Origin: Welwitschia mirabilis
Lineage: Eukaryota; Gnetophyta; Gnetopsida; Welwitschiales
Assembly: GCA_051453625.1 (NCBI GenBank)
Contig: JBOZIK010000001.1
Location: forward strand, 211,672,269 to 211,736,268
Direction of reading: 5' to 3'
DNA: 64,000 nt
The position numbers and the translations under genes are program-made. Within the stretch, counting starts at the first letter, position 1, and each line of letters starts with the position of its first letter. The notes below the pieces were generated by a model. The model saw only the letters and a program-made list of their open reading frames with translations. It was not told where the DNA came from and made no database searches. This document shows, piece after piece, positions 11,597 through 22,998 of the stretch.

Positions 11597-12277
11597 ATGG
11601 ACAGTGACAGATTGATGGCTGCTAAGCTCATGGTCATGGTCAAGTTGCAGGTTGTAGGAGGAGGAGGCGGTGGAGGAAAAGGAGGAGTTTTCTTTATGCG
11701 TCGAAGTAAATTTATTATTTACACTTCTTCTGTGGCAAAGATTTTGGTTTCCGTTAAGAATAAAAACCCTAGTAGAGGCTCCAAATCGTCAGCTGCTAAA
11801 AAGTCTTTTGGGGGATTCTTTGCTTTCTTCAGAAGGAAGAAGAGAAAGAAGAATAATAACAGTGGAGAAGAATATTATAACGATAAAGTTTCAGATGCTA
11901 CTACTTCACATGCGGACTCTGCTCGAATCTTTGAAAGCATTTTGCCAAAATTGAAGTCCTTTATCGCAGATCAGAAAAGCTTCTCCGGTTTCAGGTTTGC
12001 ATGGCATGAGAGTAAGGGTTACATAGCTTCCGACAATAATAATATCATTTTTTCTGCCCCAAGCGAGTGGAGTGATCAGCAGTTTAATGATTTTAAGGCC
12101 CCATATATGGGGAAAGATGCACGTGTTGGAGAAAATCGAAGCTACAGATGGATGAAAGATTTTACCAGTCCGATCAAAGCATTAATGCGCTCTCGAAGCC
12201 AAAGGCTGGAATCTCCATTTCATCCTTCACAACATCAGCTTGCTTCTTCACCTCTCATGGATCTCTACCAGGGGTAG
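11597..12277 (+). CDS. Uncharacterised 226-residue open frame inside the CACTA element
   Basis: This is the longest gap-free open frame in the window, in a locally GC-richer stretch (about 11200-12500). From the N terminus: 'MDSDRLMAAKLMVMVKLQV' (hydrophobic), a glycine run (residues ~22-28), an aromatic/basic segment 'FGGFFAFFRRKKRKKNNN' (~71-88) that could be a nuclear-localisation-like or membrane-proximal basic patch, then a mixed domain with 'SILPKLKSFIADQKSF' (~114-129). The frame ends at Gln-Gly-stop (tag), and the last codons overlap a good splice donor (CAGGGG|GTAGGA), so this is probably exon 1 of a captured gene rather than a complete protein. I do not recognise the family. The start is uncertain: the frame is also open for a few codons upstream, but an in-frame stop lies near 11540. 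It begins about 640 bases from the transposon terminus. Confidence 0.45.
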   Translation: MDSDRLMAAKLMVMVKLQVVGGGGGGGKGGVFFMRRSKFIIYTSSVAKILVSVKNKNPSRGSKSSAAKKSFGGFFAFFRRKKRKKNNNSGEEYYNDKVSDATTSHADSARIFESILPKLKSFIADQKSFSGFRFAWHESKGYIASDNNNIIFSAPSEWSDQQFNDFKAPYMGKDARVGENRSYRWMKDFTSPIKALMRSRSQRLESPFHPSQHQLASSPLMDLYQG

Positions 12278-13320
12278 GAGTCGTATTTTGTCTTTAGTTC
12301 AGGATGCTTTGCACGCATTTTGCATCATTAGTGTACATTATATGGAACACAGTCGATTCTCGTGTGGAAATGGATTAACCCTGTCAATTCATTTATTTCT
12401 GAGCCAGAACTCTGGTACTGACACAAATGGTCAAGTTTTTCAGTTTCTTTTGCTGTATTCTCATCAGTTCAATGTAAATTATGGGGAAAAGTACTTAATT
12501 CTCAAGCTGCAATTGGTTCATTAAACTAACTTCATTTTGCTGTTGCTTTTTGCATCTTTCTCTGCATCTTTAATTGATACACTATTGTTTTTTGCTCTTG
12601 TAGAGGATACATCATTTGGATATTCAAGTTGAAAGTTCCGTAATAAATCTAGTACTAAAACCGCAACTTCAAAGAAAGGAGATCCAAAGAAAATAACACT
12701 CTGCTCACTGAGATTCTTCAATCATCGATCACACTGAATATGTTTTTCAAAATGGCTGTTAAATACTTTTAGCAAATTGGAGAAGATGCCCCCTGCAGAG
12801 CCTCATGGCGTTTCATTTGTTGGCTACACTATTAGCATTATCAGTTGATTCTACCCTGCTCTCAGCCTACATCGACAAGGTGCTTCCTACGCTCTCTTAG
12901 CAGCCTTTATTGACTAGTCCTTGACAGGCCCATAGGTAGCTAACTCTTCTATAACAGAGACTCTGTCAAGTAGCATGTTCCCTCTTTGTCACTTGTGGAT
13001 TACATCTTTTAAGAAGTGGAAAAAGGATGACAATGCTGAAATTATAATTCTGAAGGTGATTATGTCCCTTTACCACTTTATGATAGCTTCTTCTGTAAAT
13101 ATAATTAGAAATGGTTTGTGATTTATTATCAATATTTGTATTGATGTTTTTTTTGTCTTTTAGGGTGCTGGAACAGCATTCTTTGCTAAAGGGGATTTGC
13201 GGATGTTTAACAGTGGAAGAGTAGGTAAGACTGCGCAAGTATATAAAGCCATTGGAGGCATACTGTGATGAGGCTAGCAGATCCAGCAGATTTGGAAAGC
13301 ATTGTTTATGCCTAGTAAAA
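12278..13320 (+). other. Possible downstream intron/exon debris of the captured gene
   Basis: After the 11597-12277 frame, splice-like signals recur. There is an acceptor CTTGTAG at 12603, followed by about 75 bases open in one frame. A second acceptor TTTTAG near 13163 is followed by 'GAGTAFFAKGDLRMFNSGRV' and then GTAAGA, a donor match. Neither piece is recognised. It could be the remaining exons of the gene fragment that includes the 226-codon frame, already broken by stops. Confidence 0.3.
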
Positions 13321-16300
13321 TTACAAATGAATAGATTTACTCTACATGTCTTCTTTTCTTGATTTTGGAATACAATTTGTATTATACTCAAAATAGTACT
13401 AATGAACAAGTATATAAACAATGGTCACTATAAAAGTTTTGGTGTGATGGAGCTATAAGAAATAGGGGGTGATTTATTTCACTAGATCCTAATCTTTTCT
13501 TGCCCAAGAGCTTAACTGCTACTAGTTCAAATTCAGTCTACTTCCTAGTTTTCTCGTATTTATTCTCATTTCTAAGATTTAATTTACAAGATTGAAAGAA
13601 GAACAATTTAACTAAATAACAAGAAAACGCTAATGGAGATTCCTTGCTATAGGAATCAGACATGCTGAAGTGGAAGAGATTTTGCATATATTAAACAAAC
13701 CAGTTTCTGTTATCTCCAACTGCTGTACATAATTTTTTAATTAAACATTTCAAGTTTCGATTAAAATTCAGTTTGTAATTTGATAATTAGATTTCTCTGT
13801 AATTGTTAATCGTCTCAAGGAATTTTGTATTTTTAGTTTTGTAAATTTTTGGAAGAACTTTTTTTTAATTTATAAATGTGATTCTTAAGTTACATAGTTT
13901 GATAAATAATTAGGGATTTATGTATTTTGTAGGATTCTTCTAATTAAGATTTTATTAGATTTTCCTTCATTTCCAAATTCTTAGTTTCATTCATTTTTAA
14001 CCGTCAATTCTGAATAAGATATAAAATTAATGTGTTTAATTTTTACTTCATCAAGCCTATTATTTCTCTTAATGAAAATTTATAATCTATATGTTAATTC
14101 CTTGTAAAATAATAAATTACTAAAGATATTCTTAGAGAGATTAATATTAATTTATACTTAATGAATTTATAGCTTCATGACTAAATGCTTAGATGCCATC
14201 TTCTTCATGGTTAGATGCTCATATTCCTTGCAAAATAATTTATGGTGAGTGGATCTCTCTTCTGTTCTATAGTATCCATAGTGAAACTATTGCATAGTTG
14301 CATCAAGAAAGAAGAAAAGCATGGATATTGAGATTGGTACCCATTGAGAAGGCAAAACCATTTGTTTCCCAAAGAGTAAACAGGTTTTTCTAAAGATTGC
14401 TGTGTTTATTTTTCAAATCAGTGATGCACACAATAGTAGATTTAGAGCGGTGTTGAGTAATTTAGCCAAACATGATGTGAATAGTATGTAATATTTTACT
14501 AGTATTGTGAAATCAAAAGTGTGTTTTTAGCAAGGAGTGGTTTAAGAATTGCAACATAGTAGTTGGCCAATATAAATACTAAATTTGTGTTTATAGCAAG
14601 ATGAGATTTAGTGGTCAAAAAGATTCCTTCATTAAGCTTGAAAATTTTTTGATATCTTAAGAAGATATATGGGTTCTGACTCATCACATGTTAATATGAA
14701 CATTGGCAATCAGTTGGAAGAAATAAGATGCAGGAAAACATAGACTTCTTATGGATATATTCTTTAGAAATAATTCTCTTAAAAGAAACAATCTTAAGGT
14801 CTTTACCACATTGACTAAGTAAATCTAGAGAATGCCCCTAAAATTATGTTAAAGGTTTTAAACAGATCCACTTATTAATCGAGTTTTAAAATATCAAATT
14901 TTGATTAGCCCCTAATGACTTCAAGCTCTATATCACTATCGTGACATTCCAATTCATTTCCTAGGCACTACCTCTTGATAACAGTCTAGTTATCATCACC
15001 TAGATGTATAACACTACAATTTCATAAAATAATTCAGATTTTAATGGTGTCAAATTAGATCAGAGAGAAGTATGTCTGTTAGTAATGGTCATGGGATTCA
15101 GAATAATACCTCATAGAAGGAAATTTCATGACTATTGTTATAATCTATAGAGTTTTTTAGAGATATGGTAATCTATTTAGGCTTACATGGTTCATCCTAA
15201 TATGGTGAATCTATTGAGTTAAACATGATTTAGTCCATTATCTATAATGTTTGCAGTTTCTGAAAGGTTAAGAGATGAAAGAGGCTTGATTAGAGGGGCC
15301 TGATAACCCAAAATATGCCCAGTCACATTTAAGTTGATGATTTTCACTTGACAAAACCTTGACTAACAAACTCTAAGGCATCACTTAGTAGAGTCAACAA
15401 GCCCAAATGATGCTATGATATATTTTAAGTTGCTAATTCTCCATGCTGTGGCTATGTACTTTGAGATATTCACAATCTAACAGCCTAGGTTGGCTTATAT
15501 ATATATACATAAATGTTTACTTTTGAAATTATTTCATGACAAGATACATGGTATTTCTTTGTTTAGTATTCCCTCTAAAGCCAAGTTTTCCTTGTGGAAA
15601 ATGGTTTTCACATGTGACCCAAATTTATAATGTTTAATAATTACTTATTGAAGAAAGTAATATTAGAAGGAAAATCATGATTTTGATTTGAGAAAAGGAG
15701 TTGTTATTCCAAAAATGCATGTCTTACCATCTTTGCACTACTGCTATGTGTTTTATTGTTAGTTACAAAAATAGTAGTGATCAATCAGTTAAAGTCTTCC
15801 AAGTGTTAATGTGGTTATGAATGTGTTGAATTAGATGGGTTTTAGGGCTATCAAAGGATTTTTGGCTTATAGTGCTCAAATTTAGATCAAGCTACCTCTT
15901 GTGCGATAGAGAGCTCTTACAAGTGACCTTCCTTTCTACAGGTTCTAGGTTTTTGATATTGATGTATTAGCTCTACATCCAATAAATTAACAGGCTTTCT
16001 AAATTCTTCATTCTTTATACAAGTCATTTAGTAGATCTTTTGTGATAAGCTCAATGAGTGTAAGATTAATCCACATGCCAAATTAAGCATGACCTTTTAC
16101 ATGAATCTAGTACATACAGTGGACTATTTGTTATGGTTTAATTGAGAAACTGAAAATTGCATTGAAAATTTCTCTTTAAGAATTCCAAGTAATGCTCTTC
16201 ATGTTGGGAGAGAGTACCAAGGTTATAGAAAAAAATTAATTATATGTTAATGCATGTTAATACTTATCAAATTGAGAGTATATGGTAAAGGGTGAAAGTT

Positions 16301-16550
16301 TTGCCTTCAGAATATGGGGTGTATGAACACTTTATTAATACTTATTAGATTAAGAGTATATGACAAAGAGTAAACTAGAATTCAATTATTTGATATTTTA
16401 AAGATTTATTCAATGCTACTTATTTGATTCATCTAGCTTATCATCCTACTCTCGAAACTTTTGTATTAATCTAGTTTTGAATATATTATGCTATTTCATG
16501 TAAAAGCCTAAAACTAATGCAATTAAATTCCTAAATGTATACATATGCAG
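13321..16550. other. Interior of the CACTA element, nothing recognised
   Basis: Strongly AT-rich with stops in all frames. A minus-strand frame of 62 codons at 14499-14687 has no family resemblance. No transposase-like motifs, LTRs or inverted terminal repeats were seen. Confidence 0.3.
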
Positions 16551-17042
16551 AGCATTTTAGTGGAGCATACTAGTGGAAATACAATAATAGGTCTAGCATT
16601 TGTAGATGATGCAATGGAATACAAATTTATATTAACCATGCCATCTTCAATGAGCATAGAACAAAGAATCTTGTTGCAAGTGTTTCATGCTAAACTAGTT
16701 CTTATAGATTTTCCTAGAGACATGAGGGGGGCTATGCAAAAAATAAAGGAAATAGTATAAATAACTCCATACTATTATATTCTATAATAGTTTAAAAATC
16801 CTATTAATCCAAGGGTATGTTGTAAAATGAGGTATTAAAAGAAAGAAGAAAAGTAAGTTAAATCAATATGATTCTATGGTTTAACTTTATTATTGTTACA
16901 TACATTCATTATGAAATGACTGGACTAGATATTTTGTAAGAAATAGATAAAAAGAATAGATGCTTTAGGATCTAGGATTGGAACAGGAGGCACTACTACT
17001 AAAACAGGTCCTTTTCTAAGGGAAAAGAAAGATGAGTTTAGG
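16551..17042 (+). pseudogene. Cysteine synthase (O-acetylserine thiol-lyase) fragment, two exons
   Basis: Cysteine synthase makes cysteine from O-acetylserine and sulfide using pyridoxal phosphate. Exon A (16551-16814) starts after acceptor ATATGCAG and reads 'SILVEHTSGNTIIGLAFV', containing the substrate-loop motif T-S-G-N-T, then 'FILTMPSSMSIEQRILLQ' and 'LVLIDFPRDMRGAMQKIKEI'. It continues through three codons now stops (two fit CAA/CAG to TAA/TAG) to N-P-R at donor GTATGT. Exon B (about 16905-17042) has 'HYEMTG', a stop and a frameshift, then 'IDALGSRIGTGGTTTKTG', the G-T-G-G-T phosphate-binding loop, ending at donor GTATTT. Exon order and boundaries match my memory of plant genes. Upstream exons (including the PLP lysine) and the C terminus were not found. 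It is a dead, DNA-level captured fragment inside the CACTA element. Confidence 0.85.
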
Positions 17043-17370
17043 TATTTAATGGTGAATATCAATAGTAATTATGAAAAAACATTATTAATCATTATAATCC
17101 TTTCTTATAATAATATCATACCATATCACATGTCTTAGATTTTCTTCAGCATTTACCTTTAGCATAAGGTCTTCTAGATTTGGAATGATCTTTTTCTATT
17201 TGCAGAGCTTTACTAGAGGAATCTACTACAACCATGTTTTTTATTTGCTTTGTTCATCATCTAAAGGATTAGACATAGTTATGTGCTAGCTAGATTTAGA
17301 ATTCATGATGATGATTGTTGTAGTAATCACAAGGAAGAGCTTGATTTAAAGAGCTATGTTTTTATGAAGA

Positions 17371-18283
17371 AAGTTTTGTTAAAGATATCCAGAAAGATTG
17401 GTTGGTAATTTTCTTAGTCATGAATGCTACATAGCTACTTTTGATAATTAAAAATAACTATATGAAGGGTTGTGAAGAGAGAAAATGTTCTACACTAAAA
17501 ATCAAATTACAACTATCAAAATTATGAGTAGCCAGATTTCATAACTGCCTATAAATACTCTATTCACTTTACAAGGTTTATCCCTTTCATGGTTAAGGAA
17601 TTTGAAGTAGATAGTTTACCTTTTATCAAATTAAAATGTTAGGGATTCTCTAATGCTACTTCTCATTATTGCTACTTAGACTTTTAAAAATTTATCTAGT
17701 AGTGCAAACATATGTACTTCATAAAGAAATTTAGATATCATATAAGATTATTTTTCATGATAGTTTTTGCCCTGTGTTTATCTTTTCCTAAATTCTACAT
17801 TCCATGGTCAAGTTTTGACCTTCTCCTTTATTTTTCTTATAATCTTAGTTTTTAAGTTTATGAATTTATTTCATTACTACAAATTCTATTACTGTAAATC
17901 ATAGTTTTAATTTTTTTTTAAAACCAAAAAGGATTTTAAGGCATTTATTTGATAAAATGCCTCAAGAGGCTTTTAAGGCATTCATTTTATATAATGCCTC
18001 AAAAATGTTTTTAAGGCACTTCTTTCATTAAATGTCTGAAAAGGATTTTAAGACATTTATTTGCTAAAATGCCTTAAAATCCTTTTAAGTTATTTCTTGG
18101 AAAAACTACCTTAAAAGCCTTTTGAGGTGTTCCTTGTAAAAATAGCTTAAAATAGCCTTTAAGACGTTTTTATTCAAACACCTTAGAAAAACCTTGATTC
18201 TTTTTAAAGCATTTTATAAAAAAATGCCTTAAAATCCTTTAAGCCATTTTTTATTGCATGTAAAGCCTATATTTCTTGTAGTG
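17371..18283 (-). repeat. Internal CACTA right arm with canonical terminus
   Basis: The segment is about 900 bases, homologous to 24697-25475, the outer right arm. Shared landmarks include 'GTTTTGTTAAAGA', 'GCCAGATTTCATA', 'CTACTTCTCATTATTGCTACT' and the subterminal AAGGCATTT units. It ends with ...CCTATATTTCTTGTAGTG, whose reverse complement is a perfect CACTACAAGAAATATAGG terminus. The next three bases are AGT, which do not match the ATC at the left outer end, so this end did not pair with 10959 in the final insertion. Confidence 0.75.
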
Positions 18284-18520
18284 AGTTAGTGAAGTTAATG
18301 ATATATGAGATTATATATATCTATGTATGTGTATAGATAGATATAGATATATGTATATATATGAGAATCATAAATAGCCAAATGAGGTAGTAAGCTTCAC
18401 AAATGACCAAATGAGTTAGTGAAGTTAAATATGAAAAATTATATGAGAATCACAAATTGCAGAATGAGGCAGTGGGCTTCACAGATCACTAAATGAGGTA
18501 GTGAAGTGATTGAGATATGT
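18284..18520. repeat. Short tandem repeat block plus TA-rich microsatellite
   Basis: About three degenerate units of roughly 60-75 bases share 'GAGAATCA(C/T)AAAT', 'CAAATGAGGTAGT(A/G)(A/G)GCTTCACA' and 'GAGxTAGTGAAGTxA'. They start directly behind the internal CACTA terminus. A (TA)n-GATAGATA microsatellite lies at about 18310-18362. Confidence 0.65.
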
Positions 18521-21500
18521 TTAAATATATAATTATTATTCTCATTCATGACCCTAAGGTTGGTGTTTATGATTTATCATATCTCTTAGAGCCTTTACCT
18601 GTCTTTCCTATTTTAACTCTTGAAAATGCTTGTCTATCTTGTTTAGTCTTACCTGAATTATAGTAGGAGCTATGAGATTTTCATAGTTATCATCCCATAC
18701 TTTTGTGTGACAGGTGAAAAATTTAGAGTATAATTGTTACTATGGACAAAAGGATGTGAAGGATTGATGTTCTAGTATTGTTAGAAAGTTTTGCTAAATG
18801 ATCTTATATTCCTTCATTAATCATGAAATATTTGTATTATATGACTAAGATTTGAAGTTATGATATATATTTCTTAAAAAATGTTTCATTGGATGTGTAA
18901 TGTTAGTTAAACTTTATTTATATCATGAAAGTTTCTTATAGCTTTATAAAACTTTTTAAGTTTAATTCATTGAGTAATATGTAATGGACATTTTTCTTGA
19001 ATATTCATAGGCAATGAAATATGATAATTAATTAAACATTCTTCATGATTTTCTTGAGAATTTTTATTAAGAAAGATGAAATCTTTAGTAATGTAATTAC
19101 CTTAAAAATACATTTCATGTTAATTATGAGTATCTCTTCTTAGAAAATCATTTTAATAAATTATGAAGTTTGATTATTTATTATTTTATACAATATATCT
19201 CTTACAAAATGCTTGAAAAACTTTTGAAAATTTAGAATTCATATTTTAAATTGTATTCTTACAGAAATAATGTGCATAGCATAATTTATAGGATCATATA
19301 GGTGTAACTTATAGAATTACAAAAGGTAATATAAATAATTCTTAAAAATGATCATTTCATAAATGCGAATAGAGGAATATTTTATAAGGAATAGGAGCAC
19401 CATACCTAGTATTAAAACAATAGACTTTTTTTTAATATTATAATTATAATAAAATGATTAAAGAAAAGAAAGAAACATTTGATATAAAGGTTGCTTGAAA
19501 GGAAGAGCCACTAAGTCAATGTAAGAGGAGCCCATACAATCACTAAATGTGAAGAATAGGTTTTAACCTTTAAAATAAAAATTAATATTAAGCACAAGTG
19601 ACACTCAAATTTGAATCACTCTCCATTCATGTAGTTTCTTTTTTTTACTAGCATTACACCTTCCAAGTCATGCTGTAAAAGAAGGTTGTGAGCACATTTT
19701 AAATTAGAGTGTCAGAACCTTAGTCTATAAAAGAAAGCTCTTACATTTTAATCTACCAACCATGTTTGAATTAGAGGTAATTCTCCTCTATTTGTCATGC
19801 AATTCACCTTTAATCTTCATCTTATCATCCCACTTCCATTCTAGCTTGTCATTTTCAATTTCTCCTACATGTGATTGAAGGATAATGCTAGACCACAAAT
19901 TATGAAATGTCTAGTGTTATAAACCTTATTATAATTAAAAGTATTAAAAAAAGGAGATGAAACTTCTATATTACTTATGTTTCAAACCATCGTCTACTTC
20001 TTATTATCTTAATAACTTGCCTTAGGCCCATGTGTTGGCTACCTCCCTCAGCCAATATCTTTCAATGGAGATGCCCAAGCATACATAAGTTACCCTTATT
20101 AAAAATATCTATGTTGTGGACATTATAGACATAACCTATGCTTGATCATTTGCTTTTGATCTGCCAGAGAGGAATTTCTTCTACAGAGCTTAAAAATGCT
20201 TACAACTTATGTAGAGTTAGTATTATGAAATAGATGCGATGCATCATTTTAAAATGATGCTTCAACTCTAGTTGATTCATTTTAGGTATTTAGACTATCT
20301 GTATTATCCTATTATAATGATTACATCTTTTACATAATTTATTAGATGATTTTGGTATTTTATTAGAGAAAAATGGATTAAGAACTAAAGGTTAAGAATC
20401 TAAGTAAAGGATGAGTGTGGTTTCACTTTTAAATTTCATCATCCTCTAAAATTATATACTCGTTCATGCTATTTTTTCATTACCTGCTCCTTTCCAGATT
20501 GTGTAGTTTCCTTTCTGAGATCCTTAGTGTATGCAACCTCTGATTGTGTAACATGTTCTTTGCCTAATGCTCTTTTCTATCTAATGCCATTCCATCTTGC
20601 ATAGTAGTCAAGGATTATTTACTAGCATGTGTTCACTCCCTCCTCTGCATGTTCCTTTCACTGTGTTTATGAGTTCAAATTCTTTGCCTACTATTAGTGA
20701 TTTACATTCTTCTCACCAAGTTTGAGACCCATAAATTAATACAGATGTCTTCTTTAAGATGTGAATGCTCACTGGATGAGGTAGTTAGTGGTCATGTAAT
20801 AATAGCTGATGGCTTACGAAGATTATAATGCTGAGGACTGCCATCTCAACATTGACTATCTAATTCACAAAAGATAGGAAAGTTTATTGTCATGTAGATA
20901 TTTTAGTAAGGTTAAGAGAGCCTATCAAAACTTTGAGCTTAGACCTTTATTAATCATTGAGTTGGTCAAATGAGTGATTAATCAGTGGTTTAATCCCATC
21001 CCCTCCTTTTGATGATATTTGTAAAATCTCATGGACTATTTACAATTTTTTAAATTTATTAAAGGAATAACTTATAGAATATGAGATTATTAAATAATAT
21101 TAGCTCTTTTAATATATTTAATTTTATGGTAGAATAAATAACATGGATTACATCCATGAAGGAACTTCAACTACTCTTTTAGTCATTAATCTATGAATAG
21201 CTATTATAATATAGGTATGATCTATATCATTCTTACAACTACTAGACTAACTTAGTAAACTTAGGTGTCTAGATTTCTAGCCTATAAGTCACTGGGTATA
21301 GATCTTAAATTTTATAGTTGAGTTATTTTAATCAATACCCTACCAAATGCATAGGCCTACACATGCACAGATGCTATTTACAAAAAGGACTTGATATTGG
21401 TCTTGCTTAATTGAATATAATTATACTCTAATTATATCATAATTAGATCATTCAAATCCAAGTGTAACATAGTAAATAAGATATTATCAATTGAAGTTTC

Positions 21501-22103
21501 TATGTAGATTAATAAAGATAAATTTCATAAATGAGGTTTACATTGATGATTAAAGTTCTACAATTCTTTTGATCTTATAGATATCACAATTTGCTACTTT
21601 TTGGGGATCAGAGGTATATGAAGTTTGAAGTTTACAACTATAGAACTTTCAAGTATTTCTTTTTGGCGTGGAAGATATGTGAAGTTTTAAAGTGTAAAAT
21701 TGTGTTACATTTTCATATTAGAGCAAGAGTAAGTTTTAAGTGCAAAAATCCTAATATTACATTACTTCACCTTATATTTTTATTCACAGTGTGAATGGCT
21801 TGCCCCACTCTGAGACTTCTATAATGTGATTGATATGATAAAGTCTCTTTACTACATGGATCGGCATGGGGTAGACAAATAGGAATCCATGAGTAAATCC
21901 GTTTGAACATTAAAAAAATAGATAAAAAATAAGTGCTTATCAAAGAAAATATCATAGGAAGATACTTCTCATATTATAGCCTTGAAGAATAGCTAGACTA
22001 TTTTATTTACGTGTTTGACAGAGTAAATGGATGATCTAGGCTTGTGTAGATTGCTTAGCCATTAACATCAATGATATAAATGTTTTCCATTATGGTAAGG
22101 AGC
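18521..22103. other. Interior of the CACTA element, nothing recognised
   Basis: AT-rich, with stops in all six frames. The open stretch at 21591-21794 is short and matches nothing I know. A slightly GC-richer patch at about 20470-20720 has no clear coding pattern. No transposase motif was seen. Confidence 0.3.
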
Positions 22104-22203
22104 NNNNNNNNNNNNNNNNNNNNNNNNNNNNNNNNNNNNNNNNNNNNNNNNNNNNNNNNNNNNNNNNNNNNNNNNNNNNNNNNNNNNNNNNNNNNNNNNN
22201 NNN
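22104..22203. other. Assembly gap, 100 N
   Basis: Placeholder-length gap just upstream of the MYB-CC fragment; an earlier exon could be hidden here. Confidence 0.95.
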
Positions 22204-22370
22204 CTTGCTAATCTTCAATAACTGAGGTTATGTGATAATGCTTTTTCTTAAGTATGTTTTTAACCATTGCCAAGATGACTGGGGCGTTTCACTAGTATTT
22301 TTATCACATAAACTTAGCACAAATAAAATTTACAAAGAAAATAATAATAATAAACTTTCTTACTTTATAG

Positions 22371-22998
22371 AAGCTACACCAAAATCAATAATGAGAGTAA
22401 TGGGTGTGAAAGGGTTTACTCTGTACCACTTGAAAATCCAGCTGCAGGTATTTTCTCATGTAATTTGTAGAAATTCAGATAGGAAATTAAATACTTTTCA
22501 TCACTAATACTTATGTTTATTTGGTTGATTTTGATAGGAATATAAACTTGAAGAGCATCTAAAATGAGGCTTGCAACTAAGTTAATAAGGCTTAAATATC
22601 CTTTAGATGATTTTGTATTTGTTTTTCATTTGAAAGTAATCCATTCTTATTCTTCTTCTTTATTTGCTTATAACGAAATAACAGAGAATGAATAGCACCA
22701 CAATGTAGGATAAGCTTGGTATTCTCTATAAGCCATTTCTCATGGAGGAGGTGTTGTAAGTTGTTTGGCAATAGCTTTTAAGGACTTTGAAATGCAATAT
22801 GGGGGTACCATTATTAGTCCTCTTTTACTAGGGCCAACAATACCAAGTAAGACTTTCAGAAGAGTTATTGTGTACAACTCTTTTACCATCTAGTTATCAT
22901 TATTACTTGCAATTATTTATTGTTTTTGTAGTTATCATGTCAACGATGCACTACCAATGTAATATGAGGTACCAAGAAGGCTTCGTAAATAGGTGCAG
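22371..22998 (+). pseudogene. MYB-CC / GARP transcription factor fragment (PHR/MYR-like)
   Basis: MYB-CC proteins are plant regulators with a GARP DNA-binding domain and a coiled coil. Exon 22371-22447 (77 bases) begins after acceptor TTTATAG and reads 'ATPKSIMRVMGVKGFTLYHL', then K-I-Q-L-Q where the family has K-S-H-L-Q, ending at donor CAG|GTATTT. A break at this L-Q fits plant PHR/MYR genes as I remember them. After an intron ending TTTTGATAG, 22538 onward reads 'EYKLEEHLK' (family: K-Y-R-L-G-K-Q) before a stop. At 22963-22998, 'YEVPRRLRK', stop, V-Q resembles the start of the coiled-coil (E-V-Q-R-R-L-H-E-Q), again ending at a CAG|GTAA donor. The changed S-H residues and stops show it is not functional. 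It sits inside the CACTA element, so it was captured as genomic DNA with introns. Confidence 0.75.

Noticed and set aside
12966-13421. 151-codon minus-strand frame
   Set aside because: Composition is that of antisense AT-rich sequence, with no motifs, and it overlaps splice-like signals on the plus strand.
10959-18283. A 7.3-kb CACTA element using the internal right end
   Set aside because: Flanking triplets differ (ATC versus AGT), while the outer end at 25475 has matching ATC and restores the interrupted gag frame. The shorter pairing may have existed earlier but not in this insertion.
21591-21794. 67-codon frame as a captured gene fragment
   Set aside because: No recognisable motif or splice boundary; length is within chance expectation.
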